Positions 1-9,320 are shown, numbered from the stretch's first letter. The stretch is DNA of 64,000 bases from Natranaeroarchaeum sp042663585 (GCF_042663585.1 NZ_JBHTAN010000006.1:2046001-2110000), one strand, 5' to 3'. Program-made: numbers and translations. Notes: generated by a model not told the origin, from the sequence alone.

Positions 1-189
1 ATATAACCTAAACGGCTATAATCCCAAATTACTGGCTAAAATCTGTTTTTAAAATGTTTAACGATCTCTAGTATCGTTATAAAACATAATACGAAGTGTT
101 TGATGCGTTGAAACGGATCGAAAACAAAGAAACGCTCAGCGGCCTATAAGAGATGGTAGCCTGATGGCTTAGATACGGCTGGAAAACTC
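1..189. other. AT-rich intergenic region with an inverted repeat
   Basis: This stretch is far richer in A and T than the rest of the window and no convincing gene is visible in it. At 59-79 there is a perfect inverted repeat, TAACGAT and ATCGTTA, with a 7-nt loop. It could be an operator, or a transcription end for a gene left of the window. A TATA-like CCTATAAG lies near 142-149, upstream of the first gene. Functions here are inferred only from position. Confidence 0.4.
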
Positions 190-447
190 ATGTCAAGTCC
201 CTCCATTCACAACGAAACTGGATCGATCGCTGGTGAGTCTACCGACGGAAGTCTCCGCAAGTGGTTCGCGGACCGGGTCGTCAATCAGATCTACGCCGCT
301 GGCTTCTGGAGCGCCGTTGTGCTCCCATTCCTTCACGTCCCGATGCTGGCGACGGGACTCGAGACCACCGGCGAAGTGTACACGTTCCTCGCACTGCTGG
401 CGCTGAACGCCGTCGCGTTGCTGGTCGGCTATCCACACAAGCAGTAG
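190..447 (+). CDS. small haloarchaeal membrane protein
   Basis: An 85-residue protein with a polar N-terminal third (about residues 1-30, Ser/Gly/Glu-rich) and two hydrophobic segments, at about 33-55 and 61-80, ending in a short basic tail (PHKQ). The layout suggests a two-pass membrane protein. I do not recognise the family and no catalytic motif is visible. It stands alone, followed after about 95 bp by the RNase HI-like gene on the same strand. The ATG at 190 was chosen because the following sequence has the codon bias of the surrounding genes. Confidence 0.6.
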   Translation: MSSPSIHNETGSIAGESTDGSLRKWFADRVVNQIYAAGFWSAVVLPFLHVPMLATGLETTGEVYTFLALLALNAVALLVGYPHKQ

Positions 448-541
448 CCCTCCCTCAGTTGCTGTCCTTCCCCCCGCTTTTTTCCCGCAGAAATCGCTAT
501 CCGCCCGTGGACTTAAGTTAGCCTGTGCCCTGACGCTAAAT

Positions 542-1165
542 ATGGCCGCGCATGGCCGGCCGGCACTGCGAGATTTGTTCGACGAGTCACCGACTCCGCA
601 TATTGCTCATCCGCCTCGAACCCACCACCGAGATTTCTACGTGGCAACGGACGGCTCCTACAGGGAGGAGAGCGGCGGCCTCGGTGCAGTGATCGAGACA
701 CGGGAGGGGACCCGGGTAGCGAGACTCTCGTTGCCCCATACCGTCCCGGACAACAACGTCGCGGAGTATCGGGCGTTACATCTGGGGCTGGACGTACTGG
801 CCGCTCGCTCACCCCCGAACGCCCGCATCGGCGTCCTCGTCGATCACAACGAACTGGCCGGCAACGTCAACAACGCGATTCTCGCCGGACAGCACCCCGA
901 CGGTGAACCTCCGCATCCACTCTCACCACCGTCGAACACGTCGAACCACTGGCGCGGTATCCGTGCCCGCCTGTCCGGCTTCGAAGAGGTGCGTGCCGCA
1001 CGCATCCGCAGCGAAGACAACCCGGCGCATCCGCTCGCAAACGCGCCACACCAGTATGCACACGTTAATCGGGAGCCGGACCGCTGCGTGATCCCCGGCA
1101 GCACCGAATCGACCACGAGCGAGTTCCCCCCGCCGTCGCGGGCCGACCGGCACGCGAGCGACTAG
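542..1165 (+). CDS. RNase HI-like (reverse-transcriptase-like fold) protein
   Basis: A 207-residue protein with an RNase H-type core at about residues 32-170. The family cleaves the RNA strand of RNA/DNA hybrids with acidic residues that bind Mg2+. Visible candidates are D37 (TDGSY), E75 (AEYRAL) and D101 (LVDHNELAG). In the last motif (SEDNPAHPLAN) the usual Asp appears to be His163. The N-terminal 30 residues (HGRPALRDLFDESPTPHIAH) form a short extension, and the C-terminus is a polar tail. A TTAAGTTA element at 514-521 lies about 25 nt before the ATG, which fits a leaderless transcript. The fold assignment is fairly secure; activity and substrate are inferred. Confidence 0.72.
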   Translation: MAAHGRPALRDLFDESPTPHIAHPPRTHHRDFYVATDGSYREESGGLGAVIETREGTRVARLSLPHTVPDNNVAEYRALHLGLDVLAARSPPNARIGVLVDHNELAGNVNNAILAGQHPDGEPPHPLSPPSNTSNHWRGIRARLSGFEEVRAARIRSEDNPAHPLANAPHQYAHVNREPDRCVIPGSTESTTSEFPPPSRADRHASD

Positions 1166-1292
1166 CGAGGCTCTCCCCTCGGGTCAAAACTCCCGGGCAA
1201 AAAGCCGCCTCACTGGGTGATGCCCGCTCCGGCAGTGAATCCCCTCGCAACGCTCGGCGTCTGGGTGGTTCTACCACCCCACCCGACTCGCG

Positions 1293-3548
1293 CTACTCTT
1301 CCTCTTGTGCATCCACGACTGCCACGCCGGCCAGGTTCACGATGTCTTTCACCTCGTCGTCCCGCTGGAGGACGTGGACCGGCTTGTCCATCCCGACGAG
1401 CATCGGGCCGATGGCTTCCGCGCCGCCGAGGCGTTGAAGCAGTTTGTAGCTGATGTTGCCCGCTTCGAGGTTCGGGAAGACGAGTATATTCGCCGGTTCC
1501 TCCAGCGCCGAGAACTCGTAGGTGCCGTGGAGCATGTCCTCGACGACGGCCGTGTCGGCCTGCATCTCGCCATCGACTGGGAAGTCGATTGCGGGGTCTT
1601 CACGGAGCCGTTGTGCGGCCTCCCGCGGCTTTCTGGTCCCCTCGTTGTCGACGCTCCCGAAGTTCGAGTACGACAGCAGGGCGGCGCGAGGTTCGATGTT
1701 GAAGCTCCGGGCTAGCTCCGCGGTGTGCTCGGTCACTTCGGCTAGCACGTCTTCGTCGGGGTTCTGGTTCACTGTCGCGTCGGCGATAAACACGACGCGG
1801 TTCTTGAACGTCAGCATGTAGACGCCAGCGGCATACTCCGCGTCATCGGCAGTGCCGACGATCTGCAGGGGTGGACGGAGCGCGGAGGGGTAGTGATGGG
1901 TCAGCCCCGAGAGCATCGCGTCGGCGTCGTCCATCTCGACCATCACCGAGGCGAAGTAGTTGCTGTCCCGGATCATTTCCTCGGCTTCGCTCCTGGTGAT
2001 ACCTTTGCGCTGTCGGAGTTCGTAGAGGCGGTCGACGTACTTCTCGTAATCGTCGCTTTCGGGGTCGACGATTTCGGGATCGAAACTCAGCCCCAGTTCG
2101 CTTGCCGTCTGCTCGATGGAGTCGCGATTGCCGATCAGCACTGGCTCCGCTATCTCCTGTTCCTGCAACTGATAGGCCGCGCGGATGATCTTCTCGTCGC
2201 CGCCCTCCGCGAGGGCGACGCGTTTCGGATCGCTCTTCGCCTTGTTGAGTACCACCCGCATCATCTCGCGGGACTTGCCGAGTCGCGCTTCCAGTTGTTC
2301 GACGTACTCGGAGACGCCGATTTCGGTGCGCGCCGCACCGCTGTCCATCGCCGCCTGCGCGACCGCCGGCGCGACCTCGAACAGCACGCGGGGATCGAGT
2401 GGTTTCGGGATGATGTAGTCCGGGCCGAACTGGATCGGTTCGTCGCCGTAGGCCTTGACGACCGCGTCGGGGACGTCCTGACGCGCCAGGTCGGCGAGCG
2501 CTTCCGAGGCCGCGACCTTCATTTCCTCGTTGATCTCGCTCGCGCGGACGTCGAGCGCGCCGCGGAACAGGAACGGGAAGCCGAGCACGTTGTTGACCTG
2601 ATTGGGATAGTCAGAGCGACCCGTCGCCATGATGACCGAGTCGTCGCGAGCGGCTTTGGCGTCCTCGTAGGTGATCTCCGGATCGGGGTTGGCCATCGCG
2701 AAGATGATCGGGTCGGACGCCATCGAGCGGACCATCTCCTGGCTGACGATCCCACCGACAGATAGCCCGACGAACACGTCGGCTCCCGCTATCGCGTCGG
2801 CGAGACTGCCTTCCGGTACGTCCCGCGCGAACTCGGCTTTGTACTCGTTGACATCGCCGGCTTCGACGCGGGTTTCGGTGATGATACCGCTGGAGTCACA
2901 CATCAGAATGTTCTCGCGATCGACGCCGAGCGAGACGTAGAACCGGGCAGTCGAAATCGCGCTTGCACCCGCACCGGAGAAGACGATCTTCAGTTCCTCG
3001 GGATCCTTGTTCGCGACGCGGCAGGCGTTCAGCAGTGCCGCTCCGCTGATGATCGCCGTCCCGTGCTGATCGTCGTGGAAGACGGGAACGTCCATCCGCT
3101 CGCTCAACTGTCGCTCGATCTCGAAGCAGTCCGGTGCCGCGATATCTTCGAGGTTGATCCCCCCGAACGTCGGTTCCATCGCGGCGACCGACTCGACGAC
3201 CTGCTCTGGCTCCGAGTGATCGAGTTCGATGTCGAACACGTCGATATCGGCGAAGCGTTTGAACAGCACGCCTTTCCCTTCCATCACGGGTTTCGAGGCT
3301 GCAGAGCCGATATCGCCCAACCCCAGCACGGCCGATCCGTTCGAGACGACGCCGACCAGATTCCCTTTCGCGGTGTACTTGTAGGCGTCTTCGACGTCGT
3401 CCCGGATCTTCCGACATGGAGCGGCCACACCGGGCGAGTAGGCGAGGCTCAGATCCCGTTGCGTGTTCGTCGGCTTCGTCGTCGAAATCTCGATTTTCCC
3501 GGGCGGTTCCTCTTCGTGATACTCTAACGAATCCTCGTCCATTCCCAT
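1293..3548 (-). CDS. maeB: NADP-type malic enzyme with C-terminal phosphotransacetylase-like domain
   Basis: This cytosolic enzyme oxidatively decarboxylates malate to pyruvate, linking the TCA cycle to gluconeogenesis and NADPH supply. The 751-residue length matches MaeB-type enzymes. The N-terminal malic domain has LAYSPGVAAPC, GDIGSAASKPVMEGK and the metal/substrate motif FHDDQHGTA. A nucleotide-binding FSGAGASAIS follows. From about residue 425 to the end there is a phosphate-acetyltransferase-like domain (VALAEGGDEKIIRAA), which in this family is usually regulatory, not catalytic. The reading frame is open further upstream, but the ATG at 3548 was chosen because a TATA-like element lies 27-32 nt ahead and homologues begin near here; an ATG two codons later is also possible. 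It is convergent with the RNase HI-like gene. Confidence 0.93.
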   Translation of the reverse strand: MGMDEDSLEYHEEEPPGKIEISTTKPTNTQRDLSLAYSPGVAAPCRKIRDDVEDAYKYTAKGNLVGVVSNGSAVLGLGDIGSAASKPVMEGKGVLFKRFADIDVFDIELDHSEPEQVVESVAAMEPTFGGINLEDIAAPDCFEIERQLSERMDVPVFHDDQHGTAIISGAALLNACRVANKDPEELKIVFSGAGASAISTARFYVSLGVDRENILMCDSSGIITETRVEAGDVNEYKAEFARDVPEGSLADAIAGADVFVGLSVGGIVSQEMVRSMASDPIIFAMANPDPEITYEDAKAARDDSVIMATGRSDYPNQVNNVLGFPFLFRGALDVRASEINEEMKVAASEALADLARQDVPDAVVKAYGDEPIQFGPDYIIPKPLDPRVLFEVAPAVAQAAMDSGAARTEIGVSEYVEQLEARLGKSREMMRVVLNKAKSDPKRVALAEGGDEKIIRAAYQLQEQEIAEPVLIGNRDSIEQTASELGLSFDPEIVDPESDDYEKYVDRLYELRQRKGITRSEAEEMIRDSNYFASVMVEMDDADAMLSGLTHHYPSALRPPLQIVGTADDAEYAAGVYMLTFKNRVVFIADATVNQNPDEDVLAEVTEHTAELARSFNIEPRAALLSYSNFGSVDNEGTRKPREAAQRLREDPAIDFPVDGEMQADTAVVEDMLHGTYEFSALEEPANILVFPNLEAGNISYKLLQRLGGAEAIGPMLVGMDKPVHVLQRDDEVKDIVNLAGVAVVDAQEEE

Positions 3549-3574
3549 GTTATAGATACACATATCACCGACGG

Positions 3575-3580
3575 TAAAAA
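3575..3580 (-). promoter_or_regulatory. TATA-like element of maeB
   Basis: On the minus strand this reads TTTTTA and is centred about 29 nt before the ATG at 3548. That is the haloarchaeal spacing for a leaderless transcript and supports the chosen start. Position-based inference. Confidence 0.45.
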
Positions 3581-3654
3581 GTTGATCGAAGCTACGGATC
3601 GACAACTGTCGAAAAACGCAGTAAGTCGCGGCGTCTGCGTCGAATATGACGTAA

Positions 3655-4742
3655 TTATTCTTCGTCTGTGAACAATATCTCGTGGCGTTCGATCGAGACA
3701 TCGTGGCCGCGAGCCTCCACGTCAGTTGTCGGCCAGCGACCCGTCGTCGTCAGCACCTCGAAGTCGTCTTCGGTGACGAGGACGGTGTCCTCGCTCTTTG
3801 CACCCTGGACGGTCGGGTTCCAGGCGTACGCCGTCGGCGTGTGGACTGGCGCGTCGTGACCAGGCGTCGCGATCCATTCTCGCCCCGCGAAACCGGCCGC
3901 ACCGCCCTGATGATGCTCTCGCCACTCGCCCTCGTGGCCAAGCGCGGCGTAGGCGTCCTGGATCTCGGCGAACACGTCACCTGCGCTGGCCGCCGAATCG
4001 GCGGCTCCCTGCGTCGCCGCGAGCGCGCTCGCCTCGACCGTCATCGCGGCGTCGTGGCGCTCTTCGAGCCATTCGGGCGCATCGAACGCGACCGTCCGGG
4101 TACACGAAGCATGCAGGCCGGCCATCTCGGCAGTGACCGACACCAGCGCGTACTCGCCCAGTTCCACGGGCTGGGGGGGTGTAGTGGCGGTACTCCTGTG
4201 CCCGCTCGCTTCCGCCCACCAGCACGACCGGTGCTTCGATCCCTCGGGCCGAGAGCGCGACACGGAGCGCCGCGGCGGCTTCCTGTTCCGTGTCGCCCGC
4301 TTCGAGTTCCCGGGCCACTGCTTCCACCGCCTCGGCCGTCTGCCGGCCGAGCGACCGGTAGGCGTCGATATCGCTCTCGCTCAGCGGTTGGCGGAGCGCT
4401 CCGGCGTCGACCGAAGCAAAGCCCGGCACCTCGAAGTCGGCCGCCGCGGGCCCCCTCGGCTTCCGCCTCGACGGCCTCGGCCAGCGACTCGGCGTGCCAC
4501 TCGAACTCGACGACATCGACGTCCTCGCCCACTTCCTCGTCGCGGAGCCGTCCCGCTTCGATGTCGTTCGTGACGACGACGACCCCATCGCCATCGTATC
4601 CAGCCGCGGCGACGCCGATATCACCCTCCCTGTCGACGACGTTGTTCCCGCCCGTGAGCCACGCAAAAGAGTTCGGCCGGGCGAACCAGACGGAGTGCAG
4701 GTCGTTCGCTTCGAGATACGCATCGAGACGTTGCTGGCGCAT
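3655..4742 (-). pseudogene. M24-family peptidase (Xaa-Pro peptidase-like), disrupted by two frameshifts
   Basis: Three overlapping minus-strand reading frames join into one about 360-residue protein. Frame one (from the ATG at 4742, MRQQRLDAYLEAND) carries the creatinase-like N-terminal domain, frame two the start of the M24 domain, and frame three the C-terminal half. The breaks fall in homopolymers: G5 on the minus strand (4451-4455) and C7 (4173-4179). Removing one base from each restores a continuous sequence (EAEAEGPAAADFEV and YTPQPVELGEY). The segment VTAEMAGLHASCTRTVAF sits where M24 enzymes usually carry metal-binding Asp residues, which I do not see; a His (EHHQGGAAG) and a later Glu are present. 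The subfamily may therefore lack standard metal-dependent activity even when intact. Either a decaying gene or two homopolymer sequencing errors. It is divergent from ctaA. Confidence 0.8.
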
Positions 4743-4765
4743 ATGGCACACGTCTGCAGGAAGGG

Positions 4766-4774
4766 TATTAGAAA
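4766..4774 (-). promoter_or_regulatory. TATA-like element of the M24 gene
   Basis: On the minus strand this reads TTTCTAATA, centred about 28 nt before the ATG at 4742. The promoter of the frameshifted gene therefore looks intact. Confidence 0.4.
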
Positions 4775-4844
4775 CGTCGAAGCGAGTCGCTGCCGCCCCG
4801 CTTTGGTCAGGTCTAAGTAGGCGAAAGCCTGAGTTCAGGCAACG

Positions 4845-5714
4845 ATGGCACCGGGTAGATCCGACCCCGACGACGGTGGATGGTTTTCCTTCCCACGCCT
4901 GATGGCAGTGGCGACAGGGCTAACATTCTCGCTCATCCTGATCGGCATCTACACGGCGGTATCGGGTGCCGGTCTGACCTGCCAGGGGCGCTGGCCGCTC
5001 TGTGACGGCTGGCTTGGCCTGTTCCCCGCGAACTGGCCGAGTTTTATCGAGTGGTTCCACCGGCTGATCGCGATGCCGACCGGCTTCATGCTACTCGGTC
5101 TGACCGTCGCCGCCTGGCGCGGTGACCAGCCACGCCGGGTTCGGTACGCGATGACCGCCGCGCTGGCAATCCTTCCCACCCAGATCATCCTCGGCGGACT
5201 CACCGTTACCCAGTACGAGGTCGTGATCCTCACCGCACACTTTGCCACCGCGATGCTCATCTTCACGCTCGTCGTCGCGGCGACGGCGTGGGTGCTCGAA
5301 GACCGGTTCGATCGGCCACACAGAGCGGCGGCGTTCTCTATCGCCGGTCTCGCCCCACTGTTCGCCGTCGCGACGCCGTTCGTGATCAGTCTCGGTTCGT
5401 TACGACTGCATATGCTCTACTACGGAATCGGACTGCTCGCGTACGGCACGCTGATCGCGCTCGGGATCTGGGTGTCCGAGCGGACCGGCTTCGGGGCCGA
5501 CACGCGCCGGATCTCCTTTGCGGCGTGGGGGGCCGCGGCGGCGCTCGGCCTGACGATGCTGCAGTTGCGATTACCGGTGAGTCCCGCCGATCTACCACAG
5601 ATCTCCGGGAGTGCGGCTCTCGTCGCCGCCCTCTCCGTGCTGGCCGCGTGGTGGGCCCTCCAGGACGGAGATGCCGGTCCGACCGGCCGATCCGACCTGT
5701 TGGGACGAAGCTAA
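4845..5714 (+). CDS. ctaA: heme A synthase, COX15/CtaA family
   Basis: This multi-pass membrane protein converts heme O to heme A for the terminal oxidase. The 289 residues contain about eight hydrophobic helices. Family marks include a Cys pair in the first outer loop (GAGLTCQGRWPLCDG, about residues 44-58) and candidate heme-ligand histidines in EWFHRLIA, LTAHFATAM and LRLHMLYYG. The length is typical of the shorter archaeal form. The start at 4845 gives a short polar N-terminus before helix one. It is divergent from the M24 gene with about 100 bp between starts, and is followed 32 bp later by a HAD phosphatase in the same direction, possibly one transcript. Confidence 0.88.
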   Translation: MAPGRSDPDDGGWFSFPRLMAVATGLTFSLILIGIYTAVSGAGLTCQGRWPLCDGWLGLFPANWPSFIEWFHRLIAMPTGFMLLGLTVAAWRGDQPRRVRYAMTAALAILPTQIILGGLTVTQYEVVILTAHFATAMLIFTLVVAATAWVLEDRFDRPHRAAAFSIAGLAPLFAVATPFVISLGSLRLHMLYYGIGLLAYGTLIALGIWVSERTGFGADTRRISFAAWGAAAALGLTMLQLRLPVSPADLPQISGSAALVAALSVLAAWWALQDGDAGPTGRSDLLGRS

Positions 5715-5746
5715 GTACGGCCCGCCGTTATCCCGGACTGCTTCGC

Positions 5747-6403
5747 ATGTACGACGCGGTGCTCTTCGACAACGACGGTGTATTGACGTGGCTGACCTCT
5801 CTCGACGTCTTTTCGCGCGCTATCGAGACGACGTTTGCGGAGTTCGGCGTCACCGACCCCGACCCCCAGCACGTCGAAGCGCTGTACGGCATCACTCCGG
5901 ACGAACTCCAGCGGATCTGCGAGCGCTATGGGGTCGACCCCGCACCGTTCTGGCGGCGGCGGGACCGAAACGCTGCCCTCGCCCAGCACGCCGAAATCCG
6001 GGCCGGGCGCAAGCCGCTGTACGACGACGTCGAGATCCTCGACGAACTCGATCAGGAACTCGGCATCGTCAGCAACAATCAGGCCGACACCGTCTCCTAC
6101 ATCGTCGACTACTACGACCTTCCGGGCAGTGACATCTGTTACGGGCGTCAGCCGACGCTCGACGGCATCCGTCGGAAGAAACCGGACCCGTACTATCTCC
6201 AGCAGGCTCTTTCCGCCATCGGCACTGAGGACGCCCTCTACGTCGGGGACAGTGGTTCGGACGTCGTTGCGGCCCGACAGGCAGGAGTCGATTCGGCGTT
6301 CGTCCGACGCTCACACCGACAGGACCTAGAGCTACCGGAACAGCCGACGTACGAAGTCGAGGACCTCTACGGCGTGCGAGATATCGTCGACTCCACAGAC
6401 TGA
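5747..6403 (+). CDS. HAD-superfamily hydrolase (phosphoglycolate-phosphatase-like)
   Basis: A 218-residue soluble phosphatase-type protein. Motif I is FDNDGVL (residues 7-13, nucleophile Asp plus second Asp), motif II is the Ser of IVSNNQ, motif III the Lys pair in RRKKPDPYY, and motif IV GDSGSD. The helical cap lies at about residues 17-95, typical of subclass I phosphatases acting on small phosphate esters. The ATG at 5747 was chosen because motif I must lie near the N-terminus; the open frame extends about 150 codons upstream inside ctaA. The substrate cannot be read from the sequence. It ends 21 bp before the convergent cdc48 gene. Confidence 0.85.
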   Translation: MYDAVLFDNDGVLTWLTSLDVFSRAIETTFAEFGVTDPDPQHVEALYGITPDELQRICERYGVDPAPFWRRRDRNAALAQHAEIRAGRKPLYDDVEILDELDQELGIVSNNQADTVSYIVDYYDLPGSDICYGRQPTLDGIRRKKPDPYYLQQALSAIGTEDALYVGDSGSDVVAARQAGVDSAFVRRSHRQDLELPEQPTYEVEDLYGVRDIVDSTD

Positions 6404-6424
6404 TCGCAAAAAGAACGATATCGG

Positions 6425-8647
6425 CTACTGGAAGCCGATGCGGCCGCCCTGTGGGCCACGTGGGTCGCTGCCGCCGCCTTTGAACTCCTCTTTCATCTGC
6501 TCGTAGTAGTCGAGGATGTCATCGGTGATCGTCGGCCGGACGTCTTCCAGCGCCAGTCGGAAGTGCCGCATCTCCACCGAGTCGGCGTCGTCGTCCTCGC
6601 GGAGGGCCTCGATGGCCGCCTCTCGCGCGATGGATTCGATGTCGCTACCGACGTAGCCGTCGGTGATCTCCGCGATCTCCCGGAGGCTGACATCGGCCGC
6701 GAGCGGCGTGTCATCGGTGTGGATGTTGAGGATCTGCTCTCGGCCTTCCACGTCCGGTTGACCGATCATCACGAGTCGGTCGAACCGGCCCGAGCGGATC
6801 AGCGCCGGGTCGATCATGTCCGGTCGGTTGGTCGCGCCGATCACCATCACCTCACCCATCTCTTCGAGGCCGTCGAGTTCGGTCAGTAGCTGGTTGACCA
6901 CCCGCTCGGAGACGTTCGAGCCCATCTCCTGGCTTCGGGCAGGCGCGAGGCTGTCGAGTTCGTCGAAGAAGATGATCGTCGGTGCGACCTGCCGCGCTTT
7001 GCGGAACGTCTGGCGGATCGCTTTCTCGGACTCGCCGACCCACTTCGACAGGAGTTGCGGACCACGCACGCTGATGAAGTTGGCGTTGGTCTCGTTTGCC
7101 ACCGCCTTCGCCATCAGCGTCTTCCCGGTACCTGGGGGCCCGTAGAGCAGGACGCCTTTGGGTGGCTCGACGCCCATCCGGGTGAACTTCTCCGGGCTAG
7201 ACATGGGCCACTCGACGCTCTCCTGGACCTGCTGTTGGGCCTCTTCGAGTCCACCGACGTCGTCCCAACTGATCTTCGGGAGTTCGACGAGCACCTCCCG
7301 CATCGCAGACGGTTCGACTTCGTTCAGCGCGCCGCGGAAGTCCTTCCGCTTGACGATCATCCGGTCGATCAGGCTCGGCGGGATGTCCTCCTCGTCGAGA
7401 TCGATCTCCGGCAGGTAGCGCCGGAGCGCCTTCATCGCCGCCTCCTTGGTCAGGCTCTCGATATCCGCGCCCACGAAGCCGTGGGTCTCGTCGGCGAGGT
7501 GCCCGAGGTTCACGTCGTCGCTGAGCGGCATCCCGCGGGTGTGGATCTGGAGGATCTCCTCTCGGCCCACCTCGTCGGGGACGCCGATCTCGATTTCGCG
7601 GTCGAACCGGCCCGGACGCCGGAGCGCGGGATCGACCGAGTCGACGCGGTTCGTCGCCGCGATGACGATGACCTGGCCCCGCGATTCGAGGCCGTCCATC
7701 ATCGTCAGCAACTGGGCGACGACCCGACGCTCGACCTCACCGGTAACGTCCTCGCGCTTGGGTGCGATCGAGTCCAGTTCGTCGATGAAGATGATCGAGG
7801 GCGACTCCTCGGTGGCATCCTCGAATATCTCTCGTAACTGCTGTTCGGATTCCCCGTAGTACTTCGAGATGATCTCGGGTCCGGCGATAGAGAAGAAACT
7901 GGCGGAGGTCTCGTTGGCGACGGCTTTCGCGAGTAACGTCTTCCCGGTGCCCGGCGGCCCGTGGAGCAGCACGCCTTGTGGCGGTTCGATGCCGAGCTTT
8001 TTGAAGATCTGCGGGTGTTTCATCGGGAGTTCGACCATCTCCCGGACCCGCTGGATCTCGCTTTGCAGGCCCCCGATATCCTCGTAGGTGATGCCGCCAC
8101 CGGTCTTCTCGAAGCCGCTGATCGGCTCCTCACGGAGTTCGACGTCGGTGTCTTCGGTGACGAGTACGACGCCTTCCGGTTCGGTCTCGACGGCGATTAG
8201 CGGGATTGCCTGGCCCGGTGATCGCATGAACGGATGGTTCGTGCTGGACATGACCGGCACGATATCACGCCCGACAACCGGCCGCTTGAGGATCTGACGT
8301 TTGACCATTCCGGCGGCGTCGGAGCCGAACTGCACGCTCGCCTCCTCCGGCGGTGCGAGCACGAGCGAGTCAGCCTTCTGGGCCTCGGCTTTCTGGATCG
8401 TGACGCGCTCGCCGATGCCGACGTCGGCGTTTTGCCGGGTGAACCCGTCGATCCGGACGGTGTCAGTGTTCCAGTCCTGCCGGTCCGCGCGCCAGACTTT
8501 GGCCGCGGTGGTATCTGCACCCTCTATTTCGATAATATCGCCAGGGCTAAGCTTGAGGTGCAATAGCGTATCCGGATCGAGACGAGCGATGCCACGCCCC
8601 GAGTCGTTGGGGTAGGCTTTCGCGACTTCCAGTTGAACTTCGTTCAT
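6425..8647 (-). CDS. cdc48: CDC48/VCP-type AAA+ ATPase
   Basis: A 740-residue double-ring AAA+ unfoldase. The N-domain (about residues 1-185) starts MNEVQLEVAKAYPND. The D1 ATPase has Walker A at 230-237 (GPPGTGKT) and Walker B at about 285-290 (IIFIDE). D2 has Walker A at 503-510 and Walker B IIFFDE. Both rings keep the arginine-finger sequence RPGRFDR or RSGRFDR. In archaea the protein is expected to unfold substrates for the proteasome and to remodel complexes. The tail is Gly-rich and lacks a clear HbYX motif. The ATG at 8647 was chosen from family N-termini; a longer frame starting at 8758 has no family support. No intein interrupts either Walker motif. Confidence 0.95.
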   Translation of the reverse strand: MNEVQLEVAKAYPNDSGRGIARLDPDTLLHLKLSPGDIIEIEGADTTAAKVWRADRQDWNTDTVRIDGFTRQNADVGIGERVTIQKAEAQKADSLVLAPPEEASVQFGSDAAGMVKRQILKRPVVGRDIVPVMSSTNHPFMRSPGQAIPLIAVETEPEGVVLVTEDTDVELREEPISGFEKTGGGITYEDIGGLQSEIQRVREMVELPMKHPQIFKKLGIEPPQGVLLHGPPGTGKTLLAKAVANETSASFFSIAGPEIISKYYGESEQQLREIFEDATEESPSIIFIDELDSIAPKREDVTGEVERRVVAQLLTMMDGLESRGQVIVIAATNRVDSVDPALRRPGRFDREIEIGVPDEVGREEILQIHTRGMPLSDDVNLGHLADETHGFVGADIESLTKEAAMKALRRYLPEIDLDEEDIPPSLIDRMIVKRKDFRGALNEVEPSAMREVLVELPKISWDDVGGLEEAQQQVQESVEWPMSSPEKFTRMGVEPPKGVLLYGPPGTGKTLMAKAVANETNANFISVRGPQLLSKWVGESEKAIRQTFRKARQVAPTIIFFDELDSLAPARSQEMGSNVSERVVNQLLTELDGLEEMGEVMVIGATNRPDMIDPALIRSGRFDRLVMIGQPDVEGREQILNIHTDDTPLAADVSLREIAEITDGYVGSDIESIAREAAIEALREDDDADSVEMRHFRLALEDVRPTITDDILDYYEQMKEEFKGGGSDPRGPQGGRIGFQ

Positions 8648-8840
8648 ATTTCCAGTGTACGGGGTCGTGTTGATTCTCCGTGACGGGGTCCGATATGTCT
8701 TTTGTTGGCTCGAACCGCACGCCGTGGACGACAGTTCTACCGTGCCGTATGTTAACATTCTTGTCTGGGTCGCCCGGCTACAAATGCGTAACGGCGTCGG
8801 CAGAAGAAAAACAGCGGCAAAACGTCCACTGGCCCGAACC

Positions 8841-8850
8841 CTTTTATAAG
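8841..8850 (+). promoter_or_regulatory. TATA box upstream of the DUF5811-like gene
   Basis: CTTTTATAAG centred about 35 nt before the ATG at 8881. A transcript would begin about 8 nt before the start codon. It is one of the better consensus TATA boxes in the window. Confidence 0.5.
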
Positions 8851-8880
8851 CGGATTCCCTATCAGTAGCAAGGACTTTTC

Positions 8881-9276
8881 ATGAACGGTAACACTCCGTA
8901 CGCCGGAACTCCGGGCACCACGCAGGCCGGGAAGCGCGCGACCGCCGATCTGTCCGACCTGACGGCGGCCCAGCGGCGCGTACTCCGGGAGAACGTAACC
9001 CAGATTGCCGCCCGGACGCGCTCGTTCCTTCCTGACGAGTACGTCGTCGACGCCGACGTCTCGCAAGCCGCTGGCGGTGCGAGAGCAACCGTCGCCGTAC
9101 AACCGCCGGTCGGGCATCCGGTCAGTGCTGGTTTCACCCCGGAGGGCGACGACTTCGACGACGAACCGCTGATCACCGACGACGACGAGTTCGAGGTGGC
9201 GCGTGGACTCGCCGCTAGCGCGGCGCTACAGGTCAAACAGGCCGTGCAGGACGACGTGACGCCGACAGCGCGATAG
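8881..9276 (+). CDS. conserved haloarchaeal protein, probably DUF5811
   Basis: A 131-residue acidic soluble protein. It begins MNGNTPYAGTPGTTQAG and contains a helical segment (TAAQRRVLRENVTQIAARTR), a central stretch with YVVDADVS and VAVQPPVGHPVSAGF, and a final helix (FEVARGLAASAALQVKQAV). I recall this N-terminus from a haloarchaeal family of unknown function labelled DUF5811; the label is from memory. There is no catalytic motif, signal or membrane segment. It is divergent from cdc48 (about 230 bp between starts), so the two could share control elements. Confidence 0.7.
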   Translation: MNGNTPYAGTPGTTQAGKRATADLSDLTAAQRRVLRENVTQIAARTRSFLPDEYVVDADVSQAAGGARATVAVQPPVGHPVSAGFTPEGDDFDDEPLITDDDEFEVARGLAASAALQVKQAVQDDVTPTAR

Positions 9277-9320
9277 CCAGCCCTGAGCAGTCTTTTAGTC
9301 GCGGCCGATTTAGCACTCGT

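Noticed and set aside
1893..2765. Long plus-strand frame inside maeB
   Set aside because: It is a shadow of the GC-rich third positions on the opposite strand; the minus-strand malic enzyme explains the region completely.
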